From Chthoniobacter flavus (GTDB taxonomy: Bacteria > Verrucomicrobiota > Verrucomicrobiia > Chthoniobacterales > Terrimicrobiaceae): a stretch of DNA of 17,257 bases. Under the pieces are notes generated by a model. It ran no database searches. It was not told the origin of the DNA and worked only from the letters and a program-made list of their open reading frames with translations. The position numbers and the translations under genes were made by a program. The DNA is taken from positions 1 to 17,257 of the forward strand of contig CAMDOJ010000015.1 in the NCBI GenBank assembly GCA_945903555.1, written 5' to 3'. This document shows positions 15,398 to 17,257 of this stretch, in pieces. How positions within the stretch are numbered: the stretch's first letter is position 1; every line of letters begins with the position of its first letter.

Positions 15398-15703
15398 TTT
15401 ACTTTATCATCGTCACGGGTGATTTCGAGTCGCCCAGCGTTGTGTTTCTAAAAAACATGTGATCAACAGGATAGCGAACCAAAAAAGGCAAAAAAAGGCA
15501 CTGCAAATGAAAATTAAAGATCAATATCGTTGACAATAAGAAAGTTATGCAAACCTTGATCGCAGATTTGCCAAATTGGCGCTATTTTTTAAGATTCTTG
15601 CAAATCTTAGGTTAGGGTCGGGCTCATCTGCTTCGCAGTTTCCTCCAATCTGCTTCCCCTTCGGAGTTGCCTTGCAGCGGTATTTCTCAAGCTTCGCAAA
15701 GTT

Positions 15704-16141
15704 CTAGAGTGTGGCTTCGGGCGCAGGTGTAGCTTCGGGCGCAGGTGTAGCTTCGGGCGCAGGTGTGGCTTCGGTCGCAGGTGTGGCTTCCGACTCAGAT
15801 TGCTGCTTCTTTTTTACGTTATTTTTTGCCTTTTTAGGGGTTGGAGCAAGATCGGATTCTAGATTTTTTCGCGAAGCAGAAACTTTACTATTTTTGACTG
15901 GCTTGGCACTTGGCTTCGGCTTTACAGGATGGTTATCTTTGGTCTCAATCGCGGATTTTAGATAAAAAGTTTCGTTGGAGTTTTTTGGCAAGAGCCCATT
16001 TTTAAGAGTAACAGGCTTCAATCCGTCTTTTGTGACGATAACGATATTTGGATCGGAAGTGGCCTCATGACTTGCCTCGGCGGCGTGAAGTGCGGCTAGT
16101 GAAAGGATAGTAAAAGCAAGTAAGAGAAAGGTTTTTTTCAT
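15704..16141 (-). CDS. Small secreted low-complexity protein with PEAT repeats, function unknown
   Basis: I do not recognise a family. The 145-residue product has a clear Sec signal peptide: MKK, a hydrophobic core to about residue 18, and ALHA at 17-20 as the likely signal peptidase I site. A short conserved-looking segment follows (about 31-66, NIVIVTKDGLKPVTLKNG), then a strongly basic Lys/Pro/Ser region (about 70-113). The acidic tail is made of TPAPEA repeats encoded by 18-bp tandem units. The opposite charges of the middle and tail are notable. Start is ATG at 16139-16141; the preceding minus-strand leader has no good Shine-Dalgarno sequence. It is isolated, with 671 nt after and 402 nt before it. 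The signal peptide and a sensible start argue it is real, but such repeats make open frames easily. Confidence 0.65.
   Translation of the reverse strand: MKKTFLLLAFTILSLAALHAAEASHEATSDPNIVIVTKDGLKPVTLKNGLLPKNSNETFYLKSAIETKDNHPVKPKPSAKPVKNSKVSASRKNLESDLAPTPKKAKNNVKKKQQSESEATPATEATPAPEATPAPEATPAPEATL
15709..15798 (-). repeat. Five tandem 18-bp units at the 3' end of the secreted-protein gene
   Basis: Plus-strand units begin at 15709, 15727, 15745, 15763 and 15781. Consensus is gtgtagcttcgggcgcag, encoding TPAPEA on the minus strand. Units 2 and 3 are identical, unit 1 differs at one base, unit 4 at two and unit 5 at more, so copies degrade toward the middle of the gene. The 18-bp period preserves frame, so gain or loss of units would change only tail length. 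Confidence 0.9.
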
Positions 16142-16543
16142 GTGAGGGTTGGTTTTTTATTTTGATGAAACTGTTTAAAGTATCAGATCGTTAATGGGAT
16201 CGCGCTAAATAATGAGGGTCATTGTTTTGCTAAAATAGGGAAGCAAAATGATCATTATTCGCTTCAGATCATGTGCGATAGCGAAGTGGTGGATCTTTAG
16301 TTCGAAATCCCTTTCGAGTGAAACTCATCACGTATCGTTGAGGAAAGGAAATTTGGGGTGAAGCGCGCTCGTATTTAAACTGAATCGGGGGGGGGTAGAA
16401 AAAGGGCGAGCCTGATTCATCAACAATGACGAAATGATGGGTGCCCTAAATGTTTCATTTTTCGCACCTCGGCTTTTAAAATTTTCTTCCATTCTGTAAT
16501 TCTGTCAAAAATTCCTATCTGCTTTTAAGGTTTATCGAATTTC
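16142..16543. other. 402-nt AT-rich divergent intergenic region
   Basis: It separates the secreted-protein gene (minus) from the ketosynthase-like gene (plus) and so must carry promoters for both. No gene is visible. It holds a long imperfect inverted repeat (16208-16259), a perfect small hairpin TCGAAA-TCCC-TTTCGA (16302-16317), and a run of nine G at 16387-16395. I could not identify a convincing -35/-10 pair for either gene. Confidence 0.55.
16208..16259. repeat. Imperfect inverted repeat, possible operator or small hairpin element
   Basis: Left arm AATAATGA-ggg-TCATT-g-TTTTGC (16208-16230) pairs with the right arm GCAAAATGATCATTATT (16243-16259) except for the lower-case bulges. The loop is TAAAATAGGGAA. 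All 17 bases of the right arm have a partner. It lies 67 nt upstream of the secreted-protein start. AATAATGAT/ATCATTATT is itself partly palindromic. Confidence 0.6.
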
Positions 16544-17257
16544 ATGTTTTTATTTCCTCCTCTATCTCGTGTTTGGTTGACGTCTTGCGGGGTGCTTTGC
16601 GGCGGGGCAGATTCGATCGGGTCTCTTTTCGAGCGGGCACGGTTGGATCAGCGAGTGAGCGGTTGTTTGCCTGATAGCGAGAGTCTGGGAGCGCTTGCGG
16701 GGATTGGGGGTGGAGATCAATCGATCCTTGGCCGCCACCAACTTCTTGCGCTCGCGGTCGTCGAGCAGGCTTGGACTGCCGGGGGGCTTTCTTCCATGCG
16801 GAATCGGTTGAGGGGAGAGGAGGTCAAGCATCGGCATTCGCGCTGGGGGTGCGTGAGCGGGAGTTCTCTGGGCGGGTTGTGTTCGATGGAATCGGAGATG
16901 GGATCCGCAAAAAAATTCTCACCCTACTCGATCAGTCGCTGGCGGAGTAATGCGATTAGCGCGGTGACCACGGTTCGCTACGGGCTCGGTGGGCCCGATT
17001 TTTCGCTCAATGCTGCTTCTGCGACTGGCGCACAGATTTTATATTTGGGGGGATCGCTGGTGGCTTCAGGGATGGCTGACGTGATCGTGGCCGTAGCGGC
17101 GGACTCGGAGGTGACTCCCGTTGTGCGATCCGCGATGGAGCGGAATCGGAGTGTCTCAAGTAATGTCGATTGCCGGCCGCTCAGTGCCGGTCGCTCGGGT
17201 ATGGCTCCCGTGGAAGGGGCGGCTTGTGTGATACTGGAGTCGGAGGCGCACGCGAGG
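16544..17257 (+). CDS. Beta-ketoacyl synthase-like protein lacking the catalytic cysteine, 3' end beyond window
   Basis: Thiolase-fold protein of the FabF/KAS-II family; 238 codons are present. The N-terminus SRVWLTSCGVLCGGADSIGS aligns with the family's RVVVTGLGVVSPLG strand. Later blocks are RWGCVSGSSLGG, the ISRWRSNAISAVTTVRYGLG region, the nucleophile-elbow block LNAASATGAQ (155-163), and GMADVIVAVAADSE. SGMAPVEGAACVILES follows, matching the family's DGFVxGEGAGxLVLE. The nucleophile position, normally Cys in TACATG, is Ser159 (TCT at 17018-17020), and the DGF and GEGAG signatures are eroded. That argues against ordinary condensing activity and suggests a chain-length-factor-like or decarboxylating partner subunit. 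The start is the first ATG after an in-frame stop at 16526. The histidines of the C-terminal half are off-window. Confidence 0.88.
   Translation, partial: MFLFPPLSRVWLTSCGVLCGGADSIGSLFERARLDQRVSGCLPDSESLGALAGIGGGDQSILGRHQLLALAVVEQAWTAGGLSSMRNRLRGEEVKHRHSRWGCVSGSSLGGLCSMESEMGSAKKFSPYSISRWRSNAISAVTTVRYGLGGPDFSLNAASATGAQILYLGGSLVASGMADVIVAVAADSEVTPVVRSAMERNRSVSSNVDCRPLSAGRSGMAPVEGAACVILESEAHAR

Larger units (their letters stand above)
15033..15703. other. 671-nt non-coding region rich in small hairpins
   Basis: No credible gene, tRNA or transposase is visible. It separates the ftsK start from the stop of the small secreted-protein gene, both on the minus strand. Inverted repeats are frequent: GCGCC/GGCGC around 15121-15135, GATGGTT/AACCATC at 15171-15205 followed by a T-run, and TAAGATT/AATCTTA at 15590-15609. 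A hairpin cluster at 15280-15397 is listed separately. Two AAAAAAGGC-type direct repeats lie at 15480-15500. The mixture looks like decayed repeat-element or spacer DNA; no function can be assigned. Confidence 0.6.

Noticed and set aside
15530..15558. Perfect TTGACA as a plus-strand promoter
   Set aside because: No acceptable -10 box lies 16-18 nt downstream, and no plus-strand gene follows within 1 kb.
15033..15703. tRNA or known riboswitch in the large non-coding gap
   Set aside because: No T-loop GGTTCRANYCC-like box, acceptor pairing or riboswitch consensus could be found by reading both strands.
15709..15798. CRISPR-like array
   Set aside because: The 18-bp units are contiguous with no spacers and encode an in-frame peptide repeat.
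16381..16419. TGAATC...GATTCA inverted repeat around the G run
   Set aside because: Only six bases per arm with a 27-nt loop; expected by chance.
16562..16837. 91-codon minus-strand open frame
   Set aside because: Antisense to the ketosynthase-like gene, whose conserved blocks are clear on the plus strand.

Overview
The window is chromosomal DNA, dense with housekeeping genes, from a Gram-negative bacterium. A RodZ-like protein, paired bactofilins, a nucleotide-sugar/glycan cassette and the style of the FtsK and IleS proteins suggest the Verrucomicrobiota or a related PVC lineage. That placement is inference; there is no rRNA or marker tree here. I see no tRNA or rRNA gene, transposase, CRISPR array or phage gene. 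Thirteen protein genes can be supported, two of them cut by the window ends.

Left block (1-4260, minus strand): lipA (lipoyl synthase) and rlmH (23S rRNA methyltransferase) overlap by 4 nt. A 284-nt spacer with a small CAGGA-type repeat separates them from ileS (isoleucyl-tRNA synthetase), which runs off the left edge inside its C-terminal zinc finger.

Central block (4443-10366, plus strand): hemL (tetrapyrrole synthesis) is followed by a cell-envelope cassette. It comprises gmd (GDP-mannose 4,6-dehydratase), a membrane glycosyltransferase with a GtrA-type tail that overlaps gmd by 4 nt, and a WbpE-like sugar aminotransferase. A canonical bactofilin comes next, then a second bactofilin carrying two N-terminal zinc ribbons. 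The first three genes look like a nucleotide-sugar and lipid-linked-sugar pathway. The bactofilins are cytoskeletal polymers that commonly position envelope-building machinery, so the layout links glycan synthesis to a scaffold.

Right block (10397-15032, minus strand): ftsK (DNA translocase), a RodZ-like membrane protein with an N-terminal helix-turn-helix and a proline-rich tail, and rimO (ribosomal protein S12 methylthiotransferase). Each gene overlaps the next by 4 nt, so they very probably form one transcript. It converges on the second bactofilin gene with a 30-nt gap.

Right end (15033-17257): a 671-nt non-coding stretch rich in small hairpins, a small secreted protein of unknown function with 18-bp tandem repeats, a 402-nt AT-rich spacer with a large imperfect inverted repeat and a 9-G run, and the 5' part of a beta-ketoacyl synthase-like gene. 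That protein has serine where the catalytic cysteine should be. It is the most interesting signal in the window and suggests a non-condensing, chain-length-factor-like partner in a fatty acid or polyketide gene cluster beyond the right edge.
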